Assembly: GCA_944472155.2 (NCBI GenBank)
Contig: OX235272.1
Span: 80,234,020 to 80,298,019, forward strand
Direction of reading: 5' to 3'
Source: Trichobilharzia szidati
Taxonomy: Eukaryota; Platyhelminthes; Trematoda; Strigeidida; Schistosomatidae
DNA: 64,000 nucleotides
Position numbers and translations under genes: made by a program. The notes below the pieces were generated by a model. The model saw nothing but the letters and a program-made list of their open reading frames with translations. It had not been told where the DNA came from and searched no databases. Shown piece by piece: positions 24,217 to 36,472 of this stretch. Each line of letters begins with the position of its first letter. Within the stretch, counting starts at the first letter, position 1.

Positions 24217-25721
24217 CAACTACCACAATGACAGACACTTCAACTTGCTCCAGTAAATGATAGGATTCATGTCGGAAATGTCATTGTATGATGGAGAATG
24301 ACATTGTTAGGCGAATGCTTCCAAAGTCATTCGATTGAGATACACATAGCAACTGTTTGTCAACTTGGATATCCAGATCCCTGTAGTCATTCACTGTGAG
24401 TATCACGAACTCATGTGACTGAAATTCTGGGCTGAATAATATGGTGATCTGAAGAGTGAGAAGACATGTACTTCGATTTTTCGTGAAATCTAGGCTGTGT
24501 GAGATAAGAATGCGTTGTTTGATGCTATGAAATGTTAGGAAATGCATATACCACGATGATATGAATAAATCGATGAAAAATTCAAGGGGACATGTGCTTA
24601 TTTATTGATTTCAGTTGTCCACATGGACAGAAAATCAGTGGACGAATTCCAGTAGAATTCGCCTGACCAGCGGAATCCCCGAAATTACTGAGATTAGGTA
24701 TGCACAGAACAACTTACATAGTTGTTAGGAACAGAATGGTAGGTAGGATGATGATGGCAGACACGACGCCGATAAGCAGATCAGAATGGGAAGGAAGTAG
24801 CAGTGGATTCAGCTGTCATTACCGTCATCATCATCATCATCATCTTGATTACTTATGAAAGCTGTGAAGACCTGGAACACCATCAATGAATTTCCTTTTG
24901 GAACATCGCGATTCACAGGGAAGAGAATTAGGAATCGCAGAACTACCGAAAGTACAGAGATAAGGCATTGTGGAATCATACTCGAATTCGAGTATGCGAT
25001 GAACAAGTTAGTCAAATTAGATGTGTGTGTTCGTCACACACAGAGATGGAGTCGTTCATTCGAAAAATCACCTCTACGAATAATATCTGGAAGAAAGGGA
25101 TGAATAAGATATCTATCCACTAGCAATAAACAACACTAATCAACATCAATGGGAGAAATATAGAGGAAATTGTCTATTTCACGCTCTTCAGCGGTATCGT
25201 TTGAACCACGGACGGCATGGATGAGGACGTTACAGTCAGCCAGCCAGTCAGGATTGGCGAAAGAAGACAAGTGTTCATTGCTCTGAAATCATTGAGGAGA
25301 TTCGTAGCACCGAACACACAGAAAAGCATTCTAATTTTTGACACTGATATCGAGTCTTTCTTTCAGTGGGGTTCAAAGACTTGTCGCATACGCCTCAAAA
25401 TTCAATCTCCATAGGATTCCAACTTCCATCAACAGGTACTTTTGCCCGAGAATGAATATCAATCAGGTGGTCCGCAGTAAGCCATAAGCAACAAAGAACT
25501 CTGACAGTGAACCAACCACATATCTATTGGCCGGACAATTATATCAAAAGAAATGTACGTGTAATAGATATACTCTGAGGAGAGCGCTGAGCGACATTAT
25601 ACGATGAACCCTGTGGGTGAAAAGAGATGAGTTGGCTGTGTGAGAATGTCATTGAGGTGACAATGTGTAGAATCAATTATGGTTAAGTGGAAGATTTTGA
25701 GGTGTGGTTCTAATTATATAC
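24217..25721. other. Repeat-unit spacer, non-coding
   Basis: Colinear with 10.8-12.25 kb of unit A and 63.4-64.0 kb. Contains a (CAT)n tract near 24825. No gene recognised. Confidence 0.55.
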
Positions 25722-25726
25722 GTTCC

Positions 25727-27596
25727 TGTTATAATTAATTGTTATATATTGCAGGTGAAACCTTCAAACTGAAAGACAAGAACTTATACTTGAACAATCC
25801 AAATGGAGTATTACTGGTTGTTAATACACTAGAAGCTTCGTGAAACGAAATTTGCAAAGAATAATCTTTGAGATTTATTTCGGAAAAGTATTTTGAGCCA
25901 TGTAGCTTGTAGAGAATGTCTTCGGTTTCTAGCGTAGTGCAAATTTGTTGAAGTAGAAGACTATTGAGTGTAAGGTGGTAGTCACCACAAATTCTCGGTG
26001 TTCCTCCATCAGCCTTTAGTGGCGTCACAATAGGAGTAGCCGAATTCGAAGATTCAACTGGCATAAATAAGTATGGCCTGCTCAACCAACATGTCTTACT
26101 CTTTCTTAACTGCATCTCGCGAACCGTATGGAATTAATCGGCGATTAAGGAAGACAGAATCCCCTCTGTTTCATGTTGGATGGGCTGAATCTTCATGTCA
26201 CCTACACACTTTGAACATTGGAGAACTAATTCTCTGAACAAAGATTCATCAAAGAACTCAGTACAATGTGAGATTTCGACATTTAACAATCTAAGGGCTT
26301 TTGATACCAATAAAGACCCCTAACAAGAAAAAGAGGGGATATTCACAATCTACCACTCTCTGATTTCAAACCAATGTTAGTAGTACTAATAGGAGGTAGT
26401 TTATGACCAGTTATGCCTGTAATGGAACTACTAGTAGGGTCTACCTGGATATGCTTACAAAGCGATAGTAAGTCCTCCTTAGAAATCATGGATTCAGTAC
26501 TCCCAGTATCAATATTAAGAGAGTGAGACTTGTCTGAACTTGTAGTGAAGGTTCTCTCTAGATGAGATTCATTGATGTGGAAAGTTGAAAGAGACATTGA
26601 CTGCATTTTACCGGACAAATCAGGAGGATCATAAGTAGAATAAGTATTTGAACTTCTGCAAACAGACTTTGTGTGCCCAATTTTACCACATTTATGGCAT
26701 TTAGCACCTCAAAAACTGCAAGTGCTTCGTAGATGAATCTTTCGACAGGAAAATCATGGTTTGATGTTTTCACTCTCTGTCTGCATTCCATACATGTGGA
26801 TGACAGTTTGGATTTCGTTTGATGAACACTTGTATTATCAACTTTGGACAGCATGACATCAGACACTGACGTAGTGGGAGCTGCGTATTCACTGTTGACA
26901 TCTTCATATGTAATACATAGATTCTTAGCAGTTTCAAAGGTGTGGGAAGGAATCTGAATCAACTCTCTTTCTAACTTCCGAATATTGATTCCATCAATCA
27001 GATGATCACGTAGTTGAGTATGCAGCTGATCTCCAAAGTTGCACTTTGAATCTTGTATCTGAAGCTGAGGAATAAAGTCTCTAATCGTCTGGTTTGGAGC
27101 ACGAACAAGTTTGTTGAACTGAGCCCTCATTCGTCTTTCGAAAGTTGGTACGTGAAAGTGAACTGTTGGAAGTTCACGGAGTGTATCAAATGGCAGAGAA
27201 ATTGGTTTATCCGGAAATTACACAGTTTTTACAAGGCTGTGCGCATCTAGCCCAATAGCAGTAATAAAATGAGCCGAAATTTCGTCATCGCCAACATTCT
27301 TCCACATGCTCCATGCGTCGAAGCATAGAAGATAATCGGCGATTTCCAGCGGTGAATCATTCATAGGAAACTATCCCGAGAAGATTTAATTACATAGGGA
27401 CGCCAAAATGTTATAATTCATTGTAATAATAGTGTTTCACAATGACCGAATTTCAGGGAATCAACCAACAACACAGAAATGGATGAATCTAGGAATTCGT
27501 ATTTGGCGGAATTATTTGTAATTCAAATAGTAAATATATCAACAAATAACAGTAAGTATTTACACAATACAGTGATAGAAATTGTCAATCACCACA
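25727..27596 (-). mobile_element. Ty3/gypsy LTR retrotransposon, unit B copy (heavily deleted)
   Basis: The right LTR is 27409-27596. On the left only the first ~19 bp of the LTR remain (25727-25745), fused directly to the RT domain. Target duplication GTTCC is at 25722-25726 and 27597-27601. Minus-strand order: gag remains from 27390 to about 26640, protease 26618-26343 (DTGSTESMIS), RT 26115-25745. RNase H, integrase and most of one LTR are gone. Just inside the right LTR, TTGGCGTCCC suggests a tRNA primer-binding site. Confidence 0.85.
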
Positions 27597-27601
27597 GTTC
27601 C

Positions 27602-30195
27602 TCTTCTCAATCAACAAAACGAACCAACCGAAAATCTGTTGTCTAACAAATATGAAAAACAAAACGGAGATGTATTGATCAGATGCCTAGCCAACCGTTA
27701 TGTGACACCATGTGACAGACCCTCTAGAGTGGAACACAAATAAGAAATGATGAGTTGGGACTTCTCGAATGACATGAAGGAGACTGTGTGGAGAGGAAAT
27801 GGAAGCGCATATGTGATCGCGGACCCAGCTAAGGAAGACTAAGGAGAAGACAGTGTGAGGTGCTGTTGAAGCCAAATGCCCAACCTAGAGCTGTTGCAAA
27901 CGTGGCATTCACAGAGGTACCACATAATCAGTAACTACTTCTAACTATCATCCTGCATTGTCAACACAGGTGAAATGATCGGTCTGTTGCAAACAGTATC
28001 TTGAAAGTGGTGGATTTCGGCTGGAACACACGACGATACAAATGAAGCTGTTTTAGCTGATGTGTGATATTTCAGGCAAGCCAAATTCGCCTTTCGAACA
28101 CATCGAAATCCATTGATTTCGTTTGTTAACCAACTGCGAGAATGAATACATCTCAAATAATGTGAGATGACAGTCAACCCACTGCATACTTCGTCCAAAG
28201 TACAGAGAGTGAATGCATAAGTGGAGACCGTGAAACAGCGAGGGCACTGTCACTTAAACCGAATTCATACACACAAGTAAGACTAGATAATCGACAAAGT
28301 AACTGAGCATGGTCAATACAGAATATTTCATTGATGAGTGGCATACACAAAGAAAGACAGTCCATATTGTTAGAAAACGATGGTGTAGACTGGAGAACAT
28401 TCAAAGGCTAAACACAATCGCAGTACAAATCAGAAGACAGGAAATAGGTCGGAAAGTTAAAACAAATAAATTGCAGTGCAAACAAAAGAAAGCGCTGAAT
28501 TCCACAAACATGTAACAGAGAGATGACAGGGTCAATGAAATGCATGAATAAAACAATTCTATAACATTGACATGAACACAACGGCATGGAGTGTGTTTCG
28601 TGTGCGATGAATTGCTGGTTTGTGTTGTGCTCACATTTACCATGCGACTGAGGAAATTAATTAAATGCAATTCACCCAAGCAAACAGCGACGAGATGCTC
28701 TAAACGAAAACCATATTGTGGACGATTTGATTATCGTGTCATGTCAACTGCGTCAATCCGTCCAACAAAATTACTACTATTGAGATTATCATCATCGACT
28801 GATTGATTTATTCAAACCACTCACTGCATTCACCATCTCAAGAGCTGTGCACATCCCATTCGATTGAATAGTACCAACAACAAAGCTAACAGCGATTGAT
28901 GATCATTTGTGATGATATTTCATATATCTGGAATTGAAGGTGAAACGTGTTGGACCTAACCAGTTGGGAGAGACAAGGTATGCATTACGGTGATCCGAAT
29001 AACTGCTGACACCAGTCGAAAAACCACACAATCATAATCATCGTCAATTTCATTGAAGTATGGGAAAAATTACACAGAACATCTCGAATAAGTGTTGCTT
29101 CCAATCACAATGACACACAAGTAGACACTCTTCAAAATACGAAATTTAGATAGACAACACAAACACACAATTACTGGCCTCGAATGAAAACACCACAAAA
29201 CACGTGACCGTCGGGTTCACATCCGTTCATTGTATACGTGAAGGACTCCGATCACGTGAGTGTGTCTCCTGCAACAATGAAACTCTCAAAACAACTCACT
29301 CAGACTGCATTAGTCAATGAGCGGGAGAAGAAGAAGATTAAGCTGAATTCGACAACCATGAATGGAGAAGATGAAACCATATACATGTCAAATTACACAC
29401 TTCATTTGAAATCGGTACCAGCTGAGCTATACAGAATAAATCTACACCTGACTGTACAGTGTCAAACGGCAGTAAGAACGCATCACGCATACTTTTGGAA
29501 ATACACGGACGGAGTTCACTGACCGACCCACGTGTAATACACTGTCATTGTCCTCAAATTATTCTGCAGTCGGATAATCAACACTAACTAATCAAGGTTT
29601 ATTTCATTTCGAAACTGGACGGATTTGTCGAATAGAAAGAGGAAACGAGAGATTAAACCAGACATCATTCCGAGGACATTATTTCAATACACATTGAGAC
29701 TAACCCTGAGAACTGTCATGTATAATGTCAACTGGGTTCAAAACTAGAAAGCAAACAGCGTGATGAAGAGAAAACGGGGAATAATAATGATGCCAGGTGA
29801 TTTCAGAATCAGTATCACTGTCCTAATGAGATAAATCTGCAGTCAGAATGATACTAAATTTGCACCTGACGTTTTATCACACAGTTAGGGAAGCACTCAC
29901 TACTCAGCTGAAATTTACACACCTTCAGTCAGTATCACGAATACACCTGCACTATCCGTCTGTGTCAGCTGTTCGCTTCCTCCCACAAACTATCAGCTGG
30001 ACATTCCCCTTCAAAATGTGATGTACCATGGCAGCTGATGAACACAAATAATGATATTAGGCAAGAGTATATTATTTCACACGGAAATTAACAAAGCCTC
30101 CTCACAGACATACATACATACATAAAAACAAACTAATATACACTGTACAACAGGGAGGGATTCAAAGGAAACGAACGACTCGAACGAAGGAAGTC
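27602..30195. other. Repeat-unit spacer downstream of ferritin C, non-coding
   Basis: Colinear with 15.1-17.67 kb. From about 29461 it is virtually identical to 42240 onward, in contrast to the moderate divergence before that point. No gene recognised. Confidence 0.55.
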
Positions 30196-33100
30196 TCAGT
30201 GAATTCCAGTCTCCTTCAGTGTCAACTTGTCGAACAAATATTCACCCAGTCCACTGCCAACCCTCTTCGCCTGAGTCACATAGTCGGCGAGTTGCTTGAT
30301 TCCATCCTCCTGTTCATGTAGGTATTCACTCTCGATGAAGTCAGCCAATCCCGAATCATTGTTCTTCGAAGCCAGTTCATCGAGTTTCAATAGTGACTGT
30401 GAGTAGACGGGAGAGAATGAGAAGAATCAGAATCACTTCAATAATAATAATAATGATAATAATAACAATAATAATAAAATGAAGTTGACTATATAAGATA
30501 ACTGAAACGCCTGAGTGATAACTCGTGACTATAATTTTGTGTGTGCATGTGAATATCTGCATGTGTGATGGATAGATGGATGTAAGAATGATGTCAATCG
30601 ATGAGGTTAGCTGACTCCTGTGCAAAATATTCACCATTAGGGAATTTGATAAATTCGACTAGCAGGAAATCGTCATCTAATAAAAGCTCACTCAAGTATA
30701 CACACTCGAGTGAATAATATTCAGCAGCGGTCACCTCGACTTGTAAGTGTTTCCAAAGAGGATTGAAGACAGTTAATAATATATCAGAGAAGAAATAGCT
30801 TAATCAATAAACCCAGTCAACTTTCGCGAACTGAATCAAGATATGAAAATCACCGTATTTTGGACATTCGATGCTTGAAAAATGAAATTATTCCTAAAGG
30901 CCTACATCTACGTGCTCCAGTTCTTAGAGACAATGAAACAGAATGGAATGTCTACAAACACTGTGCCGAAAAGAAGAGATCCACAGAATTGTTAAAATGT
31001 TGCAACATATCAGATATGAAATTGAGCAGTTGAATCAAAAGCTAATGGGAAAAGTTACGAATGCAGATTACTATCTGATAACACAGTCCCCTAGCAATGT
31101 CAAATCAGCAGCTTTCCAAAACTCAAAGCAAAGAGTTCAGTAAATTATTAGAGGAGAAATCTTCATCTCAGAACGACGAAATCAGCAATCTGAAGTCGCC
31201 GGCGATCGATAAAACAAAGGGGACTATTAGTCTCTCAACACATATATTAAGTCCTACAGAAATAAGTGTATTAGAAAGGGACTAAATTTCAATGTAGCGG
31301 TAGACAAGCTGAAACCTGAGGATGTCATCCGTAAAATAGAAATAGCACTAAATGGGATAGACAAAATAATAGCTGACAAAGTACGGGCACAATACACGCT
31401 AACATTAAAACGACAAAAACGTCGAAGGATTAACCTGAGAAAACCAGAGATAGAAGCCCTAAAACACCTTAAGAATAACAAGGATATAGTAATCACAAAG
31501 TCAAAAAGAGGAAATGCAACAGTAATATTAGACAAATCAGACTATTTGGACCAGGTGAATACTCACATACAAACCGGACCATATGAGGAAATGAATAAGA
31601 CAATAGAAAACTTGAAGGAGTCCTCAGCGGACCTTATACGCTGAATGAAGCCGTTTCTAGGTGAGTCTAAGTTGTTTGATTTAATGCCCAAAACTAATAA
31701 ACCAAGTAGGATGTATGGTGTTGTTACAGTTCATAAGTAAGGACACCCTATTAGATCTACAGTTGACTTGAGAAATTCACCCACTTATGAATTATCTAAA
31801 TATTTAGATATGGTATTAAATCCCCTTAAAATCAATCAAACTCTAGACTAACAAATTCTTATGAACTAAAACATAGGTTAGATCATATAAAATTATACAA
31901 TGAAGAAAAAAATGGTTAGATTTGACATTGTCAGTTTATATAGACGCATACCGAGAAATATGGTTGTAGAGGCAGTCACAAACGAACTTATTTCTGACCA
32001 AGAACTCGGACGTAGAACGAAAGTGCCACTTGAGGACGTAGTGCTGGGAGTGTAGCTATGACTGACTTCCACAGTATTTAAATTCCAGGGGAAAATATAC
32101 AAACAAAGTGAGGGAGTTGTCATGGGGTCACCAATATCTCCGGTTGTGGCAGATATATTCATGAATATGTGGGAAAGCATAGCGATTGAAACATTCAGCA
32201 CCACTCCGATATTATGATGGAGATATGTAGATGACATATTCACTGCACTTGGAACACAGTACATAAACTGATTTTTCGAACATATCAACTCAAAGTTGGG
32301 GGCAATTCGATTCACTTATGAAATGGAAAATCAGGATGGAGAGCTTCCAGTGTTGGATTGTAACGTGAACAGGAAAGAAGATGGGAAGTTAAACACAAAT
32401 GTTTACAGGAAACCCACACACTGAAACAGATATTTGAACTTGCGATCATCCCATCCTATGTCATTGAAAATAGGATTGGTGAGATGTCTAAATAATAGAG
32501 CACAAAAGCTCAGTAGTACCTAGGAGAATAGTAATAATAATAGCTTTATTCCAAACAGTATTTGTGGTACATGTATGGAATTTTCAGCATGCATTACAAT
32601 CTAAGAATCTGAGACAGGAAGTGAGACATATAAGAGAATCTTTGAAACTTAATAATTACCCTGATAAATTAGTCAGAAAGTATGTAGGAAAATGTAAAAA
32701 TAATATAATAAATAATGATAGTAGTGATAGTGATAATAATAATAGTAATATTAATGAAGACTTGCATGTCAGACATGCGCAAGATAATGACAACAACAAT
32801 AAGGAATCTAAATCATCAGTAGTACTTCCATACAAAGAGGGAACCTCGGTAAACTAAGACAGAATTCTTAACAAGGCAAGATCAAAAGTGACATTCAAAC
32901 CGACAAACCCGATTAGAAAAAAAGTTTCTCGTTGAAAGGATACTGAGGATCCCATAAAACAAAACCATCTACTTTATCTAAAACTCCGAAATGATTATCA
33001 GTTCAGATACATCACAGATTACAACGAAGGGATCAGTCTGACTGATTCACTCACCTCATTCACTGCCTTCTCCATTGCAAGAGCTGTCATCATCGCATCC

Positions 33101-33384
33101 TCAACACCTGTGAACTCCGTCTTACATGGAGCCTTAATGTCACTGTACTCAACACGACCACCACGCTTGTTCACATACTTCGCCAATTTCTCAGCGTGCT
33201 CACGTTCCTCGAGTGACGCGTTTCGGAAGAATTCAGCAGCCTTCGGGAAGGCGACATCATCTCGATCGAAGTAGGTGTAGAATGCCATGTAGTCGTATGC
33301 AGCCTGCAATTCCATGTTGATCTGTTTGTTCAGCGCATCTTCACATTCCTTGGTGAAATTCTGTCTGGCTTGTGATTCACTCAT
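30196..33384 (-). CDS. Ferritin heavy-type subunit, copy C (two exons)
   Basis: Exon 1 is 33384-33055 and exon 2 is 30396-30196, with a 2658-bp phase 0 intron. 176 aa from the MSES start. All six ferroxidase residues and the channel acids are present. It differs from A by M99 and by S125 (NNDSGL). Only in this copy is there a true in-frame ATG 15 bp upstream (33397-33399), where the other copies have GTG. Initiation there would give a 181-aa protein starting MSTSRMSES. The 5' UTR lacks the putative intron of A and B. Confidence 0.95.
30770..32930 (+). mobile_element. Penelope-like element in ferritin C intron (antisense, broken)
   Basis: Same insertion as in A and B. N-terminal region 30943-31300, RT fingers near 31700-31800, a YVDD box near 32226 (RYVDDIFTAL), thumb, and the linker FKPTNPIRKK near 32900. 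It has frameshifts near 31270 and stops near 31640 and 31740. A short LINE tail interrupts it at 32530-32603. Confidence 0.85.
32530..32603 (-). mobile_element. Tiny CR1/jockey-like LINE tail inside the intronic PLE
   Basis: 74 bp containing CTTTATTCCAAACAGTA, the same 3' terminus seen for the LINE at 51310 (CTTTATTCCAAAAACAGTAG). Flanked by AGAAT at 32525-32529 and 32604-32608. Absent from the PLE copies in A, B, D and E. Confidence 0.7.
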
Positions 33385-33399
33385 TCTGCTGGTTGACAT

Positions 33400-33560
33400 T
33401 GAAACACACTGACTGATTCAGTCAGTCTGAGTTGATTTGTGGCTTTTATTCTTTCTGGACAAGCATTCACATGATCAGAGTAATTCACGTATACAGTGAA
33501 GTGAAGTGAAGTGAAGTGTGTGAGAGAGAGAGAGAGAGTGAATGACGTGCTGTGAGTTGT
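33400..33560 (-). promoter_or_regulatory. Ferritin C promoter and 5' UTR block
   Basis: TATA-like AATAAAAG at 33443-33450 (minus). Perfect 9-bp-arm palindrome at 33408-33426. GTGAA pentamers and a (GA)n tract at about 33500-33540. The palindrome sits only 8 bp before the upstream ATG. Confidence 0.6.
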
Positions 33561-35044
33561 ATTCATTTGAGGTCAGTAGTGGTGTGAGTGATCTAATTGG
33601 TGTTTTCGTGCATTTGTGTGTATGTGTGTGTGTCTTGGTGTGTGTTGGTGGGTGTGTGATTGTGATGGTGATTGGAAGGTGAAGCAGCTAGCTGATTCAT
33701 CATGTTTTCACGTACTTTCACGTACACATGTGAAATTTTCATCACCATTTGCTTTTGTAATATCACCGATTGGTTTCCGTGTTTCTTCAATGCGAAAGGT
33801 ATAAACTAATTTTGTCGGATTTTCACAAGATGACTTTCACATATTAGAATTTGATGATGTGGAATGATTGTGTAGTTTTGTTGTGATTTCATCGACATCT
33901 GAGCACTCACTCGTTAGTGTGACTGAGTAGAATGAATTATGACTGGTCTAGGTGAGTTGTGTTTGGGGTGGAGGTTTCATGGAGGGTAAGTAGGTGGCTT
34001 TGTTTTATACCACACTGAAGTGATGACTTCTGAGACTACTGAGAATTCAACTCTCCACTCTCAACGATTCAGTCTACTCAGCACTCATTAATTCATGTCC
34101 GTTTCAGTATTCACTCACACGCAATACAAATGATGCTTCACACAACACTAGTTCACTCTCACTGAATCAGTAGTATCATGTTGACATCCGAAATAATCAC
34201 ATCTCACATGATTTCGACTGTTATTATGAAACATCTGATGAAATTCATCCACTTATGCATTGAGGAGGAGGCGAACAGAGATTTATTCAGAAAGGCGATT
34301 TTTCGTATGAACGACTTCATCTGTGTGTGTGTTCATCACACACACACACATCTTATGTGGCTAACTTGTTCGTTGTATGCTCGTTGTTCGGAGTATACTA
34401 CCCTGAGCAAGGGATATACTGTCGTTTTGTTTTCACCAATACGTATATCATCCTTAATCTTATTGTTTTGTTATTTTCTGGCTAGTTGTTTGGAAACGCG
34501 TATTAGGACACTGGAAGCTTTGTTTTCAATAGCTGAAGTATCGGAAGTCTTCTCTGATTTGTGGTCATTCGCTATGGAGTGACATGTGATAAAGTTGTCT
34601 GCTAGTATATGTTCAAATAGAAACCGCCTCTGTATACAGGAAGCGCTAAACAGAACACAAGGAAGCATATTTTGCATTCAAACTTCTCTTTTCACTTCCC
34701 TTTTCCAACCTTGGTATTATCAATTCTATTTTTGCTTAATTTCACTGCACTTCACTTTTTTGTCTCTATTCTTATCGTCATCATCATCATCGTGTGATTC
34801 TGCTTAACGACAATACTCGACCCATATTATATATACGTCTTCATATGGTCTACTTGCTTTTTCAACTACCAGCTTCCCCGCCTCCGTAGACAGTCACTGC
34901 TTCTCCTGCTCCTTCTTTCCTCCTAAAACGCATATACAGGTTTCTATTAACATCACTTCCAGACAGTTCCATACAGTGGTCTTCCATCCAGATTTCCTTG
35001 GTGATGTCACGCAATATCTTCAAATTTGTTCAGATGACAGCAGT
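33561..35044. other. Repeat-unit spacer upstream of ferritin C, non-coding
   Basis: Colinear with 8.8-10.2 kb of unit A, ending abruptly at 35044 where an inverted chimera begins. No gene. Confidence 0.55.
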
Positions 35045-35590
35045 GAATGCCACTTTGTAACAGCTCCGCGTTGGACATTCGGCTTCAACAGCACCTCACA
35101 CTGTCTTCTGCTTAGTCTTCCTTAGCTTGATCAAATACTTATGCTACTCAGGGTTCTCTCAATTTCTCTGGTGAAATGCAGTCAATATCTCTTTCAAATT
35201 TTCACAGCAATGAATCTCATTTAATGAGAACCTTCACTACAAGTTCAGACAAGTCTCACTGTTTTATAATTGATACTGGGAGTACTTAATCTGTGATTTC
35301 TCAGAAATATTACAACTTAAGTCAGAAAAACTACATGAGGATATCTGGCGAAAATCTTTGAAGTCTCGCAATAGACAAGCTTTCCTAAGAACATTTTTAT
35401 CGAATGATAAGTCTGTTCTCACTACAGATGCTTCTCCTATGGGTATAGCTGCACTACTTGAGCAAAATGGACAATCTGATATTTGTATTTCAAGACTTCT
35501 AAATAAGTGTGAACAAGGGTACTCACAAACCCAGAAAGAGGCTCTAGCAGTTGTATGGGCAATAAGACGCCTGCACAAGTATCTCTTTGG
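35045..35590 (+). mobile_element. Inverted chimeric gypsy fragment in unit C
   Basis: The first ~80 bp match, reversed, the spacer near 15310-15390 and 40620-40690. Then comes the protease region of the gypsy element in plus orientation (35190-35290, ending at a stop after the DTGS codons), joined by an internal deletion to RNase H (35358-35590, TTDASPMGIAALLEQ). The orientation is opposite to the intact element just downstream. It replaces about 1.5 kb of normal unit spacer. Confidence 0.75.
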
Positions 35591-36279
35591 TATAGTCACT
35601 GCTTGTCCTGCCTCTTCTTTCCTCCTAAAACGCTTATGCAGGTTTCTGTCAACATCACTTCCAGAGAGTTCCATGCACTAGCAATAAATAACACTAATCA
35701 ACATCAATGGGAGAAATATAAAGGAAATTGTCTACTTCAATTTCCTCCGCAGTATCGTTTCAACCACGGACGGCATGGATGAGGACGTCACAGTCAGCGA
35801 GCCAGTCAGGATCAGGGAAAGAAGACAAGTGTTAATCGCTCTGAAATCAGTAAGGAGACATGTAGCACCAAGCACACAGAAAATCATTCTAATTTTTGAC
35901 ACTGACATCGAGTATTCCTTTCGGTGAGGTTCAAAGTATTGTCGCATGTGCCTCAAAATCCACTTCCCATAGGATTCCAACTTCCATCAACAGGTACTTT
36001 TTCCCAACATTGAATATCAATTAGGTGATCTGCAGTATATCATAAGCAACAATGAACTCTGACGGCGAACCAACCAAATATCTATTGGCTGAACAATTAT
36101 ATCAAAAGAAATCTAGATGTAATAGATATACTCTGAGGAGACCGCTGAGCGACATCATACGATAAGCCTTGTGAGTGAAAATCGATCAGTTGTCTGTCTG
36201 AGGATGTCATTGAGGTGACAATGTGCAGAATTAATTATGGTTAAGTGGAAGATTTTGAGGTGTGCTACTGAGTATATAT
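35591..36279. other. Rearranged unit spacer
   Basis: 35591-35673 duplicates part of the spacer already present near 34885-34975. At about 35674 the sequence jumps to the block homologous to 11.7 and 25.1 kb. No gene recognised. Confidence 0.5.
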
Positions 36280-36284
36280 GTTCC

Positions 36285-36472
36285 TGTTACAATTAATTGT
36301 AATGGTAGTGCTTCGCAATCACCGAATTACAGGAAATCAATCAACAACACAGAGAGGCATGAATTGAGGAATTTGTATTTGGCGGAATTATTTGTAATTC
36401 ATATAATACATATATCAACAAACAATAGTAAGTATTTACACAATACAGTGATAGAAATTGTCGATCAGAACA
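36285..36472 (-). repeat. 3' LTR of the gypsy element
   Basis: About 188 bp beginning TGTTACAATTAATTG on the plus strand and homologous to 40221-40399. Its inner end (GATCAGAACA) has diverged from the ATCACCACA end of the other LTR. Confidence 0.8.

Noticed and set aside
30377..30637. Open frame with a long isoleucine run (also at 43156, 48624 and 60372)
   Set aside because: It is antisense or intronic reading through AAT repeats next to ferritin exon 2, not a protein.
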